Part shown: positions 49,780 to 61,579 of the stretch, in pieces
Numbering within the stretch: the stretch's first letter is position 1
How the letters are laid out: every line of letters begins with the position of its first letter
NCBI GenBank assembly: GCA_019054805.1
Contig: JAHQIY010000031.1
Span: 372,001-436,000 of the forward strand
Length of the DNA stretch: 64,000 bases
Direction: 5' to 3'
From: Brachionus manjavacas
Lineage: Eukaryota; Rotifera; Eurotatoria; Ploima; Brachionidae
Program-made: the position numbers and the translations under genes
Notes under the pieces: model-generated
Database searches by the model: none
What the model was told of the DNA's origin: nothing
Seen by the model: only the letters and a program-made list of their open reading frames with translations

Positions 49780-52015
49780 CATTCAAGCAAGACTTTTCAA
49801 CAGATATTTTCATCTTCCACCTGAAGAACATTAAACATGATTTTTCAACTTAAATTTTCATTTACCATTTGAAAATCTATTTTTCTAATTCACTTAAGTA
49901 TTTATTCATCTTACTTTCTAATTTTCCATTTTTCTTGATAAATATGCTAAAAAGCAAGATAACTGACCCTTTAATGACACCTGCTATGATCGGATGTTCA
50001 TCACTTAAGTTGTTATTAATGTTTACTCTCTGCTTACATGACTAACACGCAAACCATTCGGCTATACGGGCTTCAGAACTAAATAGTGCGGAATAATCAT
50101 TTAGATAAGCTTTAGAATTAGACCTTCATGCCAGACTCTGTCAAATGCTTTTGAAATATAGAAAAAAAAAGCAACTTTAACTTTTTTCTTTCTTTTGGAA
50201 GATTCAACAACTTTTTGAATAAGAAAGAATTAATTATCAGCAGTACGTTTGTGTTTCCTAAATCCTGATTGCTCCTGAATCAACAAGCTATTTTATTTGA
50301 ATTTTGTGACAAAAATTGACGTAAATTTCGGTAAATTTTTGTAAAAAAAGGTAAAAAATGGTAAAAATTCAACAGAAAATTCATTCAATTTTTTTTCTAA
50401 ACAAACTATGAAAATTAATATTTATTTGTCAATTATTTGTTTTCCTAAATCAGTATTTGAAAATATTAAGTAAGAAAATGTTAAATTATTTTCTTATATA
50501 CAGAAATTATCAAAAATCATTTATATAAGGCTCTTTAAAAAAAAAAGATATACAATCAGAATTTAATGATCTGGCCAGTCACAATTTCTTTCACTTACAA
50601 TCTCAACAACCAAGAAATGTTTTATTAAAAAATTAAAATAATAAAATTTTTTAATATTTTTTAAATATTTAAGATGATTGATATTTCTTACATTTTTCAA
50701 CTGTCAAAGTTTTTTGAAATGCTTAAAATCAAAAGTAAAATAATATGCTTTAAATGAAATCAAAAGTTAGACATAAATTTTTTTAAAAAGCTGGGCTTGT
50801 AAAATTTATTCCAAAAGGATCAACATTCAAAGAAGCTTGGGACAAGACAGCTAACAGCTTAAAAGCAAAAAAAGCTAGAAAATGAAATTTATTTTGTAAA
50901 TAATGTTTAAATATTAATTTTCGTAATTTGTTTAGAAAAAAAATTGAATGAAATAATAAAAAATCTATTTTTCCTTTTCTTTTGAATTTTTACCATTTTT
51001 TACCTTTTTTTAAAAAAATTTACCGAAATTTACGTCAATTTTTGTCACAAAATCTAATTAAATTTTTTTTGTTTTCCTTTTTCAAAAATTCAAAAAAAAA
51101 ATTTTTTTTTTTAAATCGGTTTTTTTCGAGAAATTTCTGTAATTTTTTTTTCACTGAATTTTACAGTAATTATCGGTATTTTACGATTATTATCGTTATT
51201 TTACGAAAAATCCCCTTTTTTAGATTACCATATTTTACGGTAAATATGGTAAAATATCGTGAATTTATCATTATTTACGTAAAATATGGTAAATTCAAGG
51301 TATCGTAGCAGCACTGTAATTTACTGATTTTAAAACTAAAAAATAAATATGATTTTTTTATTTTAATCTAAAAAAAGTTTAGTTTTAAAATCAGAAAATT
51401 AGTTGACTCGACTAAACTTCACTAAAAAAATGAAAAAAATTTTTAAGACATTGGCTTTGACTTGAAAAAAAAATCCTAAGTCAAGTCATGACTTTTACTT
51501 TATAAATTTTTTGCGTATGGAAAGGTATACTTTGTTGTGCTGCTGAGATTATTTTTTGTGTTTCTATTTCATTTCGCTCTTCAACTGATGCCTCTGATGA
51601 AAAAATACAAGATTTCTTAAGGATCTCTTGAGGAAATTAGCTTTTTTAAAGTTTAATTTTTTGCTTTTTTTTAAATTTATATGTGAGTAATCTCAAGTAA
51701 GAATTATCTCAATTGGAAAATGATCATTTGTCATGTGGGTTCTAATTTTTTCAAAGAGTTGAAAGTTAATGAGAGTATTTGGCGGGTTGTATAGACTAAA
51801 GATAAAGTTGATCATTGAAGTTCAATCTAATAAAAAAAGGTTTTGTATTAAATTTGTCGAATGAAAAATCTTGTAAATATTTCAATTCCTTTTTTAACTA
51901 AAATTCTACTCCTCCTCCGTATTTTTTGCGTGATTTAACTGTTAATTGATAGATTTTAAAATCAAAGTAAATATTTAATTCACTCGAGTCAAATTTTTTT
52001 AATGAGTAGGAGATT
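49780..52015 (-). mobile_element. Decayed LINE-A, split by a palindromic DNA element
   Basis: Minus strand. The endonuclease part is at 52,010-51,560 (DSSELNIYFDFKIYQLTVKS, RKKYGGGV, LQDFSFDKFN) and the RT part at 50,300-49,780 (QEQSGFRKHKRT, a KAFDRVWHEG-like motif A, MKISVEKSCL). The two are colinear and separated by the element at 50,300-51,318. Many stops and small deletions. Confidence 0.75.
50300..51318. mobile_element. Palindromic Tc1-like element, relative of the 21-kb palindrome
   Basis: An inverted repeat near the left edge (TTTTGTGACAAAAATTGACG, about 50,302-50,375) and at 50,985-51,055. The right terminus GGTATCGTAGCAGCACTGTA closely matches the terminus of the 21-kb element. The arms are full of GGTAAA/TTTACC and TTTACG motifs. 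The interior has AGLVKFIPKGSTFKEAWDK, possibly transposase C-terminus. The left terminus is missing or diverged. Confidence 0.6.
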
Positions 52016-53157
52016 ATTTATTTATTTATTGAATTGAATTGAATTAACCTCCTTTAAGGAGAAGTAAAAAAAATAAAGAAGAAACAAAAAATAAAAATAA
52101 AATTTTTTGTGCTTTGTGTTTTTTTTTAAAAAATGAAAAAAATTATTACCCTAAAAATAAAATTATAAAAATAAAAAAGGAACATTGGTTCGAAAATAGA
52201 AAAAGGCATGAAAGTTGGAAAGCAAGATAATTTGGACCAAAATTCATGAATTTCTTTTATTTTGAATTAGCTCATTTAAGAGAGTTCTGTAATGTTTAAA
52301 TTTTTAATTGCAACGACATAGCCAAATTGAATCAGATATACCATCATTACAAATCAGATTAATCTTAAGATTTTCTTTAAGTTGCTTTATGTTTACTGTA
52401 ATTTTTGAGGTTTCAATTTTAAAGTACTTGGAAATAAGAACCAAGTCAGAGGAAAATGATTTATTAGAGGGGGGGTTATTTAGCATACATTTTAAAAATT
52501 GTGATGATAAATAATTATATTTAATTGTATCAATAAAAGTTAGTTTTGAAAATAGATAAAGTTCATCAAAGTTGAATAATTTCAGTACTTTTAAGACTCG
52601 TGACATGTGACAGTAGGCTTTTAAACCAAACATTTGTCTAATTAAGTTGTTTTGTAATTTATTTATTGAATCATTTGTGGTCGAATTAAGAGTGAGAGCC
52701 TCAAGACCATTGTGAATTTAGATAAGCAATATGTTTTGTATATAAAAGATTTGAATTTAGGTGAAGAGGTAGGACTCTTTTTAATGAAGCCTAAGTATTC
52801 TAACTGATTTGCTTCTTTTAGTTCGGATCCATTAAAGTGAAATAATTGACTTAAATAATTGAATGCCAAAGTTAACAACTTTTGTTTTATAAGTATTAAA
52901 TTTTATTCTACATTTATTCCCATTAGACCCACAAATATCCAAAAGCATTTGTAGATGGGCTTATTATCATCTGCGTAGACAATGATAGAAACATTAAGAT
53001 TTTTATAAAGAGCTCCAAGCTCATTGTTAAGGCATTCTATTTTAAGATCATCAATATATATGTGGCCGCATATTAAAGCGTCATTTATTTTGATTAAATT
53101 TTGATTAAACGTCAATAAAATTAATGTAAATTAAATGTATTAATTGTCATAGTCAAA

Positions 53158-54306
53158 ATGGTAACTTATTTCAATGAACCATGGCTCGAATCTAACGATT
53201 CCAATAATTTTATGGGGAATCGGGGGGTTATGAAGATATTCTTAATTCAAAAAATTGTGGAATCATTTAATAGAAAAAAAAGAGTTTGCGGCCTTTTTTT
53301 TGATATTTCTAAAGCCTTTGATAGGGTTTGGCATGAAGGTTTACTTTTTAAATTGATTAAAATAAATCCACCTCATTACTTGACTAACTGGATAAAATCC
53401 TTTTTAGACTCTAGGACATTTAAGGTAAATGTGAATGATCACCTAAGCGAAGAATATCAAATAACTGCAGGTGTTCCTCAAGGCTCAGTAATTAGTCCTC
53501 TTTTATTTAGTATATACATTAATGACATCCCTAAAAGAAACAAAACAAATAATGAATACTCTCTGCTTTTTGCAGATGATCTAGTTACATTCTTCATTTA
53601 TAACAAAAAAGGGAACCTAGAAAATAAGATCAATAAATACCTCAACGAATTAGAACAATGGCTTATTAAGTGGAAAATGAAGATATCGGTTGAAAAGTCG
53701 TGTTCATTAGTCTTTTCTAGGTACAAAAAAGAGAGTGATAATCTTAACTTAAAAATTTATGGAAACAGAATAGAGAGACAAAAAGAAATCAAGTTTCTTG
53801 GTATTAAATTTGATTCTAAATTAAACTTTAATATACTGGTAGATGAAATTAAAGAGCGCTGCAATAAAAGGCTAAATATTATTAAGATATTGTCAAACAA
53901 AAAATGGGGTCTTAATCAGAACACACTAGGAAATCTATATAAATCTTTAGTCGGATCAATTTTAGACTATTCTTTTCCTTGCTTGAATTCATTTTCAGAA
54001 AATGATATCAAAAAACTACAAGCAATTCAGAATTCAGCAGTAAGATCTATCCCTAAGTTAAAATATGATACTCCCTCAAACATCGTGCAACATGAAGCTT
54101 TTAATAAACTAAAATTACTAACAGTCTCGAATCGTCTTTTTGAGTTGAGTGAGAAATACGTTGGGACAAGACTGAGTCATTCTATTCCATTGGTTGAAAG
54201 ACTGGTGAAGGAATACAAAGAAGGTTTCGAATCAAGATATATTGAATACCCAACTCCATTGTGTAATTGCTACCTTACTATTTCCTCCTTTTTTCCTGAA
54301 ACTTGA
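53158..54306 (+). CDS. LINE-A reverse transcriptase, C-terminal 355 codons intact
   Basis: Uninterrupted 382-codon frame. The first about 27 codons come from non-LINE sequence upstream of the truncation point. RT: GLFFDISKAFDRVWHEGLLF (motif A, Asp), AGVPQGSVISPLLFSIYIND (motif B), SLLFADDLVTFF (motif C, FADD intact), KFLGIKFDSKLNF (motif E region). Then the C-terminal domain (NLYKSLVGSILDYSFPCLN, KKLQAIQNSAVRSIP, ERLVKEYKEGFESRYIEYP) ending LCNCYLTISSFFPET. It lacks endonuclease and RT fingers, so it is not autonomous, but it defines the intact version of the sequences decayed at 40, 47, 50 and 57 kb. Confidence 0.9.
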   Translation: MVTYFNEPWLESNDSNNFMGNRGVMKIFLIQKIVESFNRKKRVCGLFFDISKAFDRVWHEGLLFKLIKINPPHYLTNWIKSFLDSRTFKVNVNDHLSEEYQITAGVPQGSVISPLLFSIYINDIPKRNKTNNEYSLLFADDLVTFFIYNKKGNLENKINKYLNELEQWLIKWKMKISVEKSCSLVFSRYKKESDNLNLKIYGNRIERQKEIKFLGIKFDSKLNFNILVDEIKERCNKRLNIIKILSNKKWGLNQNTLGNLYKSLVGSILDYSFPCLNSFSENDIKKLQAIQNSAVRSIPKLKYDTPSNIVQHEAFNKLKLLTVSNRLFELSEKYVGTRLSHSIPLVERLVKEYKEGFESRYIEYPTPLCNCYLTISSFFPET

Positions 54307-54556
54307 ACTATTTAAACATGAGCCACATGTAACAATCTTTTCCAATTTTATATATTCTTAATTTTCATTTATTTAGCTTATTTACTTTTTTTTAATTCTT
54401 TTTTTTTTTTTTTTTTATCTTATTTTATTAACTTTAATTTTATTTTTATTTTATTTTATTTCATTTTTATTTTATTTTTTTTAATTTTTAACTTATTCTG
54501 AAGGTGCTCTAGCTCGGTACAGAAAACAAATAAAAAAAAAATAAATAAATAATAAT
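53239..54556 (+). mobile_element. LINE-A copy inserted into LINE-B (best-preserved RT)
   Basis: 5'-truncated at LIQKIVESFNRKKRVC; ends with the LINE-A tail GCTCTAGCTCGGTACAGAAA at 54,510-54,530. The coding frame is intact to 54306. The 80 bp before 53,239 (an ORF extension MVTYFNEPWLESNDSNNFMG) is not LINE-A and is of unknown origin. Confidence 0.88.
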
Positions 54557-55060
54557 AGCTCCTTGTTTTACACCAGTTTCAATTTTAAAGGGTTTTGTTG
54601 TCAGATTATTTGGAAGAGATAAAACAGCTAGTGCTGAGTTATAATAAATCCTAAGCAATACCCAGTAGGAAGCAGTCTGTTTAATAATTTATAGAATAAG
54701 CCATCGCAATGAGTGGGAGAATATGGTTAAAGGTGATACCATCAATGACAATTGTGCGTCCGAAATCATTTGAGATATATAAAACGGGATTAAATTCAAT
54801 TATCCAGACTTTATTTGATGAGTAAGAAAAATTCCTGATATAATTTCAAAGCAAAAGTCTAAAGCTTCCAGCTTCCAAATAACTTTTTAATTTATCAAGA
54901 CGGGATGATTTTAGTTTTTAACAAAAACGTTCTAGCTGTCCTAATTTGTTATTTAACAAAAAAATTTCTAATACCAAAATAAAAATCTAATATAAATTTT
55001 ATTCAATTTAAATAAAAAATTCGATTTAAAAAAAATTGGAAAAATAATGAAAAAAAAAAA

Positions 55061-58000
55061 TTATACAAAATTATTCTTTAAATTATCACTAGCATTGGAT
55101 GATCTTAAGTTTTCAATGTGATTATTTAGGAGAGCTTCGAATTTTTGTTTGCGCAGATCCTCGGCCATTCTGGCCTCTGAGCTCAGCGACAAACGTCGAC
55201 GCTGCTCTGTGTCAACGGGCGGCGACTCAGCGCCGTATTTTTTATCATTCATCCTATTGTACTTCACTGTCAACGAGTCGTCTACGCGACGACTTTTCAC
55301 ATCTTCTTTCCGTGCCCCATTCTCCGAGTGTAAACTTTGATGACTCAAACTGAGCACTCCTTCGCTAATCGAGTTCGTTTTGGCAAACACTTCTTGATTA
55401 GACAAACTAGTCAAATTAAGCTTCTTCTTCACACCATCTCCCATTTCGCACTGATTGAACAAAACCAAATTGTCATTTCTTCTCTCCAGGTCGCTCATCA
55501 GTGCCTCTTTTTCGCTGTACAACTTTTCTATTTCGCTATTGAGCCTTTTGACCGAGTTCTCGTGCTGTCTTTTCAAGGACTCGATCTGTTTTTCATAGTC
55601 CACTCTCAGATTGTTGATGCGTCTGGTTTCTAAATCAAAATTTCTGCTTCCACTTTGACTTCCGTTTGACTTCAAGGACTCGATGCATTCGGTGAGAGCG
55701 ACCACTTCGCCCTTGAGTCTTTTGTTGTCGCTCTCGGCCATGTCCAGCAAATGATGGTACTTTTTTTGCATGCTCAGAATTTCTTTTTCGTCGCCTTTTT
55801 TCTCCATCAAGGATTGCCTCAGAAAGTGGTTCTCTAGCCGGAGCGCTTCCACGTGCGCCATCGTGACTATCAGCTCTTGGTTTGTTTTGGCGCATTGCTC
55901 TTCTTTTTCTTTGAGCAGCTTTTCCAAACAATTGGATTGTTCTTGCAGCAGTTTGATTTGGCTATTTTTTTCGCCAATTTGACTTGAAAATGTTTGGATG
56001 TCACCTCTCAGATTGGTGAGTTCGCGCAAATGCCGCTCTTTGTCCTCTTCGTAGCGCTTTCTAATTGACTCGTTGGTTTTTAGCTTTTCTTCGTCAGCAA
56101 TCGATTTTTGTTTCTTAAGAAAAATTGGAAAAATTGGAAACAACAAAACTTTATTTAAATTTTACTATTTTTTTGTTCTCATTTTCGATGGATTCCAGTC
56201 GTTTCACCGATTCTTGGTACTCATTTTTAAACTTGTCCAATTCTTGTCTTATGGACGCTTCTTGTTTTTTGTGTTTTCTAAAGTAAATAAAGTTAGTGTT
56301 AATTTTGGACCTTAAAAGGGAATCCTGATTATTCATGGTAATTTAAATAATAATATTCTATATTTTTTTTTATTTTTAAAAATTTAAAATTAACAAAAAA
56401 AATGAAATGAAAAATCTGTTTAAAAGTCACCTGTCTCAAGTCAAGTCCAAGTTCGGACTTTTTTATGCCGTTTTTTTTAGCCCAAGTCAAAGACTTGAAT
56501 TTTAGTGACGTCGTGATCTATAACTACCTGGAATGGCAAAAAATTCATGTGGCCGGACTTGAAAAATAAAAAAGTCCGTGCTAGCACTTTAATTTTTAAT
56601 ACTTGGATTTATTTTCAAGTTTCGAGGTTCAAGGTCAATCAACAGCCTAGTGCCCCTGTCCATAAAAGACCGATTAACACTTTATTTATTCAAAAAAAAA
56701 TTTAAATTTAATACCTTTTTTTGTATAAAAAAAATTTTAGCTGAAAAAATTTTATACAGTAATTTTTAAATTTTTTTTACAAAGTGTGTAAAAATTAAGT
56801 AAATATTTTTAAAACATAAACTTGATAAACAATTTCCTAGTGTATTTTGATTAATTTTTGTTGGACAATAATATATTGGTTAGTACGATATACATTTTTT
56901 CCGCCTAAACACATCCTATGATCCAGACTCGACTGTAGAATCAAATTTAAAATCAAGAAACTTGATTTCTTTTTGACTCACTATTCTGTTTCCATAAATT
57001 TTTTTGTTTAGATTATCACTCTCTTTTTTGTACCTAGAAAAGACTACTGAACACGACTTTTCAACTGATATCTTCATTTTCCATTTAATAAGCCATTGTT
57101 CAAGTTCTTTGGTGAATTTATTTATCTTATTTTCAAGGTTCCCCTTTTTGTTATAAATGAAGAATGTAACTAGATCATCTGCGAAAAGCCGAGAGTATTC
57201 TTTATTTGTTTTGTTTCTTATTGGAAAGTCATTAATATCTATTCTTATTAAAAGAGACTTGGATTTTAACTTGGAACTTAAACAACTCTGAATCTAAGTC
57301 AAGCCAAGCGTTTAGTAGTTATGATGAATCGTCAATTATAGAAAGAGACTTGAATATGCTTGAATTTGATAAATATTTTCAAAAATAAAGTTAATTGTTT
57401 TAAAACTATATGTCCAGTTAATTTAAGAGCTTTGCAGTCTTTTGAGTGCGCCAATTTTATAATTTATATTTAAAAAATTAACTTAAAAATCTTAAAAAAC
57501 TTAAATTTATGGAAATAGAATAGTGAGCCAAAAAGAAATCAAGTTTCTAAGTATTAAGTTTGATTCTAAATTAGATTTTAATATAAATTAAAGAACGTTG
57601 CAAAAAAAAGCTAAATATTATTAATAAAACATAAAAAATCTCTTTAAAAAAACATCAAATTCCAAAAGCCCAACAGACTTTGAATCTCTAAAATTTTTGA
57701 AAATTTTTTTTACTGCAACCATTTTTTCTTGGTGAAAAATAGACAAAAAATTTAGGTAACTTGAAGTCCATGATCATGATCACATGATCAAAACTCAATT
57801 GATTAATTTTTATAAAATGATGAAACTGGTTTTTTTCACAGGCAAATATTTTTTTTCAAAATAAAATACATTTTAAAAAATTAAAATTTAAATGATTCAT
57901 CTAAAATTTTTTTTTTGAAAAATTTACTCTAATGTTTGAGTTTCAGACCATTTAGCTGTTTAAGCATGTAGTTAGTATGGATTTTAGATCAAAAGAAGTC

Positions 58001-60655
58001 AATTCTCCACTGATCGCTAAATTTGTTCAGATCGGACAAAAAATAAAAAGAGGAAGATCACTATTAGCAAAGAAAAATTTATTTAGAATAAGTTTACTTC
58101 TATTGGATTTAATTGTAGATAGTTTTGATTTTATTAAATAATATATATGAAATCATTTTTGATACAATAGCTTAAAAAAACTAAAAAGCTAATAATGATT
58201 TATTTAAATTTATTTTTTGTAGAAATTTGAAAATTTTCTACCAAAAGGTCAAAAGAACGGCATCTTGAATTGATTGTCAATTTAAATTATCAAGTCCGGA
58301 CTTTAACTTTAACTTTGGTGACTTTTGAACAGCCCTGAAGGTGGTTATAAATATAAAATTTAGAAAAAATCGTTTTACTATCCACTTTTAAAATCTATTT
58401 TTAAATTTTAATTTATTGAATGATTTTTTTAGAATTTAATTTGAATATTTTTCTTCGAAAAGATTGGTAAGAATTTGGAGGATCGATCTGGCAACTTGAA
58501 GTTCATGATCATAATCAAATGATCAGAATTTAATTGATTTAAATCTTAATAAAAATGATAAAATAAGATTTTTTCTTTTTTTTTTAAATTAAACTTAAGA
58601 TGTTTATGATTTTAATTAAAAAAAATAAATCTTTTTTCTTTAATTGGCCTTTAATTGATTCTTCTAAAATAATTATTTGAAAACTTTGAAAACAAGTTTA
58701 AAATCGACTTTTAGGTGTCCAAATTATAGCTCAAATAAGCGCTTTAAATGATATTTAAATATCAATTAAATTATATTACAGCGAAACAAAGTTAAATTTT
58801 GTATTTTAAAACTTCAAAATATTGATTAAGTATTCAATCTACTTCAGATAAAAATTCATTTAATTTTCTTCACAATTAAAGATTAAACAAATAATGTTTA
58901 ATAAAGTTTAGTGATTTATTATCAAAAAATTGATAAAAGATACCTTTTTATTTAAATCAAAAGATAAAAATTTTAATTTGAAATTTACATTTGATCATGA
59001 ACTTTAATTTGCCGATCGATCTTTTCTTTTTATTACTTATTAGCAATTGAATATTTGAATTCAATTTTTAAATTTAATTTTGAATGCCAACACTTTTGCA
59101 ATAAAAATATTCAAAATAAACTTTAAAAAAAATCGGTCAAAAAATTTAGATTAATTTTTTTTTTTAATTTTCAAAGATATTTTGGGCATTGTGAATTTGT
59201 ATTTTTCAATTCTAAGTTATCATAAAATTTTATCAATTTATTTGAAAATAATTATTTGAATTTTTTCAGTAGTTAAAAGAAACGTTGTTTATTTCACCTT
59301 TTTTAAGCTTACAGAAAAAACATGTTGTATAATATATATATTTTTATTAAGAATTTCATTGGAATTTTTGCATGGAAATCGACAATGTCAATTACTAGAA
59401 GTACTTTTAATTGATCTTGACTTAAATTTTAAAAATTCAAATAATTCCAATTTTGGTCTGAAAAATAAGATCATTTTAATCATTTAATAATTTGAAATTT
59501 AAAAAAAATTCCATTAAAAAATATTTAATGATTTAAAATATTAAATATTTTTTTTCTAGAATTTTTGTCATTTGACTTTTTATTACTATTAGATTAATGT
59601 AATTCTAAAAATTTTTCAAATTTTCAAACAGCTTTTTCGAAAACAAAAATTCAATAAAATATTTACTTTACTTCATCCTTGTAGAATTGCAGTTCAATGT
59701 GTCCCGCTTTTTCAAGCGCTTCAATGTTCCTAGAAAACAAAAAATTAAAAAATAAAAAATTTAATTCCATCTAGTGCCAACTACTTTATATAGTCATCTC
59801 TTTTTCTCAATTCTTGCTTATAAAACTCAGTGTTTAGCTTGTCGGTGTGAGCCAACTTGTCCTCTTCGGGCTCATTGCCCTTTTTGTTCAGCTCGTCAAT
59901 TTTTTTCATCAATTCACAATTTTTGCTCCTGTAATGCTCATTTAGCCGGTTCAATTTGTCTCTCTCGCGGCACAAATGCGCCTCCTTTGACTTGTGTTCG
60001 TCCAGCTGCTTTTTCAGGCGTTCAACTTCGCCCTCCAAATTCTCTCCACTCTGGTCCATACTCAAGTTTGTCCGCACTTTTTTGCAACCGGTTTCATGCT
60101 TGCCCTCATTCATTTTGGGCGACACGGGCGCAAATAGTGGTGGCTGGTGGCGATTCTTGACTGCTGAGTTCAAAGTGGAAGACACTGCAGACGACGACGG
60201 CCGTTTGAGAGGCTGTGGAGACAGCGAAATTGACGAGTTGGACGAAGACGAGGACGAAGAGTTGATGGACACTTGCTGCGCCAGCGGCTTCACACTCGAC
60301 GTGCCCTCTTGCTGTTGTCTACTCTTGTACTTGCGCTGGATCTTGACATAATCACTTTTGAGCTTGGTCAATTGGTCGTGCAGCGTGTTTATCTCATTCT
60401 CGTACTTGTTCATGACCTCGGTGCTCGTCTTTTCCATGTTGGACAAAAGTTTTTTAAAGTGCTCTATTTGGGAGTTTTTTTGCTCTATTGAATTCTTTAG
60501 ATTGACGAGCTCCTGTTCTCTCAGTTGCAGTTTGTTGTCCATTTCTTGCCGCTGTCGCTCCCACCGGATCTTCTTGTGGTGAATCATGGTGTCTATTTGT
60601 TTGAGTAGATTTTTTATCTCCAATTCGCTTGTGTTCGATAGAGCAAGAGCTGATC
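55061..60655 (-). CDS. CEP63: CEP63/Deup1-like centriole-duplication coiled-coil protein
   Basis: Four coding exons with fully consistent phases: about 60655-59785, 59729-59667, 56277-56166, 56113-55061; introns 55, 3,389 and 52 bp, all GT-AG. About 690 residues. The N-terminal motif NLLKQIDTMIHHKKIRWERQ, then LQLREQELVNLKNSIEQKN and KYENEINTLHDQLTKLKSDY, aligns with the vertebrate CEP63 start (KQIDxMxxHKKxxWE, LxxREQEL, LHxxLxxLKxxYxKxQ). A Ser-rich low-complexity linker (about residues 115-150) and long coiled coils follow, ending LRKQKFEALLNNHIENLRSS. CEP63 is a centrosomal scaffold that promotes centriole duplication with CEP152; Deup1 is its paralogue for massive centriole amplification. 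No ATG is in frame at the 5' end (stop codon upstream near 60,659), so a short upstream exon is missing; MVKKKKLPDIFIF at 60,828 is one candidate start. Confidence 0.8.
56925..57250 (-). mobile_element. LINE-A RT fragment in the CEP63 intron
   Basis: Inverse of 53,550-53,790: contains the ATGAAGATATCAGTTGAAAA (MKISVEKS) and LFADDLVTFFIYNKK codons. Confidence 0.85.
57505..57620 (+). mobile_element. LINE-A RT fragment, opposite orientation
   Basis: ATTTATGGAAATAGAATAGT onward matches 53,757-53,880 (YGNRIERQKEIKFLGIKFDS region). Lying 250 bp from the inverted fragment of the adjacent LINE segment, it suggests an inversion-type (twin-priming-like) insertion. Confidence 0.75.
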
Positions 60656-60956
60656 TTTAATTTTAACCATATCGAATTTTTTCTGTCATTTGTCTTTTTC
60701 AAGAATATTTTAATTTTTTGGATGTGATTAAAATTTCAATTTGAATTTTTTATTATTTTAAATTTTTTTACACCAGACTCGGTGATGAAAAAAAAAATAA
60801 AAATATCGGGCAATTTTTTCTTTTTAACCATGAGAAGCATTTTTAAACCAAGTTAATTAAATTCATTTTATTTGTTTTTTAAAATTTTTTTAATTAAACA
60901 ATGAAACTACACATACAACAAATATTCGAATAAGACTAAAAAATGAATTAAAGCAT

Positions 60957-61085
60957 TTTTCATTTATTTATTTGTATATCTGTACCGAGCTATTGCTCCT
61001 TCAGATTAATAAAGAAAAAAAGAAAAAAATTTATTAAAATAGAATAAAATTAAAAAAAAGAGTTAAATAAAGTAAAGAGAAATGT
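60957..61085 (-). mobile_element. 5'-truncated LINE-A tail
   Basis: Plus-strand ATCTGTACCGAGCTATTGCT is the inverse of the LINE-A terminus, followed by A-rich UTR inverse. Confidence 0.8.
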
Positions 61086-61579
61086 TTTAAAAAAAAAGAC
61101 AAAAAAAAATTGTAAAGTTCACCCAGGGTTCCAAAAATAGCAAACCCTTTAAAAAGTTGTTGTTCTTTAAGACTCAAAATCTCAAAGATAAAACTTAAAT
61201 ATACTACAAAAGTATATATATTCTGAAAGAGCATTTAATTCTCTACATGCTAATGTAATTTAGAAAAAAAAAGGTAGTGGCGGTTTTTGTTGGCTTAAAA
61301 AAGGAAAAAAATTTGTTTTTTTTGGTTTTAATCGTATCTCCTCCGAGGGATCAATTATGAGCCCACTTTTAAAAAATCTAGACAAAATTCTGAACAATTC
61401 TATGGTTTTACTTTTTTATTTTATTGCTTTATTTTTCTTAAAAAATCTCTTCAAATCATGTGATAATTAACAAATTTGTCAAAATTGAATAATTTTATTA
61501 AAATTTTTAGATTAAACTAAAGAATTCGATATTTTTAGGAGCTCAACTACTGTTTTTTTTTAATTTCCTGAAAAATATG

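Larger units (their letters stand above)
52030..54950 (-). mobile_element. LINE-B copy, split by LINE-A
   Basis: Minus-strand pieces: upstream RT remnants at 54,950-54,560 (SRLDKLKSYLEAGSFRLL, NKVWIIEFNPVLYISND, GRTIVIDGITFNHILP), RT motif C at 53,115-52,903 (SIIVYADDNKPIYK, YADD intact), C-terminal domain 52,878-52,304 (SFIYKTYCLSKF, GLKAYCHMSRVLKVLKLFNF), and the inverted LINE-B terminus at 52,030-52,065 (AACCTCCTTTAAGGAGAAG). Frameshifts separate the pieces. The plus-strand LINE-A at about 53.2-54.56 kb lies inside it. Confidence 0.75.
56278..59666 (-). other. Large CEP63 intron with LINE debris and repeats
   Basis: 3,389 bp, about sixty times the length of the neighbouring introns. It contains an inverted LINE-A RT fragment at 56,925-57,250, a plus-strand LINE-A fragment at 57,505-57,620, and a direct repeat at 57,745-57,815 and 58,480-58,560 (ACTTGAAGTCCATGATCATG / ACTTGAAGTTCATGATCATA). 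AAGTC-type repeats lie near 56,430-56,600 and 58,290. Growth by insertion is the likely cause of its size. Confidence 0.8.

Noticed and set aside
50982-51308. 108-codon plus-strand frame
   Set aside because: Phe/Lys/Tyr-rich frame through the palindromic arm of a DNA element; no coding signal.
52021-52065. Direct GAATT repeats as a microsatellite
   Set aside because: They are the variable terminal repeats of the inverted LINE-B 3' end.
55099-55982. Several plus-strand frames and the minus-strand frame 55635-55931
   Set aside because: Overlap the CEP63 terminal exon in other frames; Arg/Ser-rich shadow composition.
59774-60351. Plus-strand frames of about 130 codons
   Set aside because: Antisense to CEP63 exon 1, whose coiled-coil product and homology are clear.
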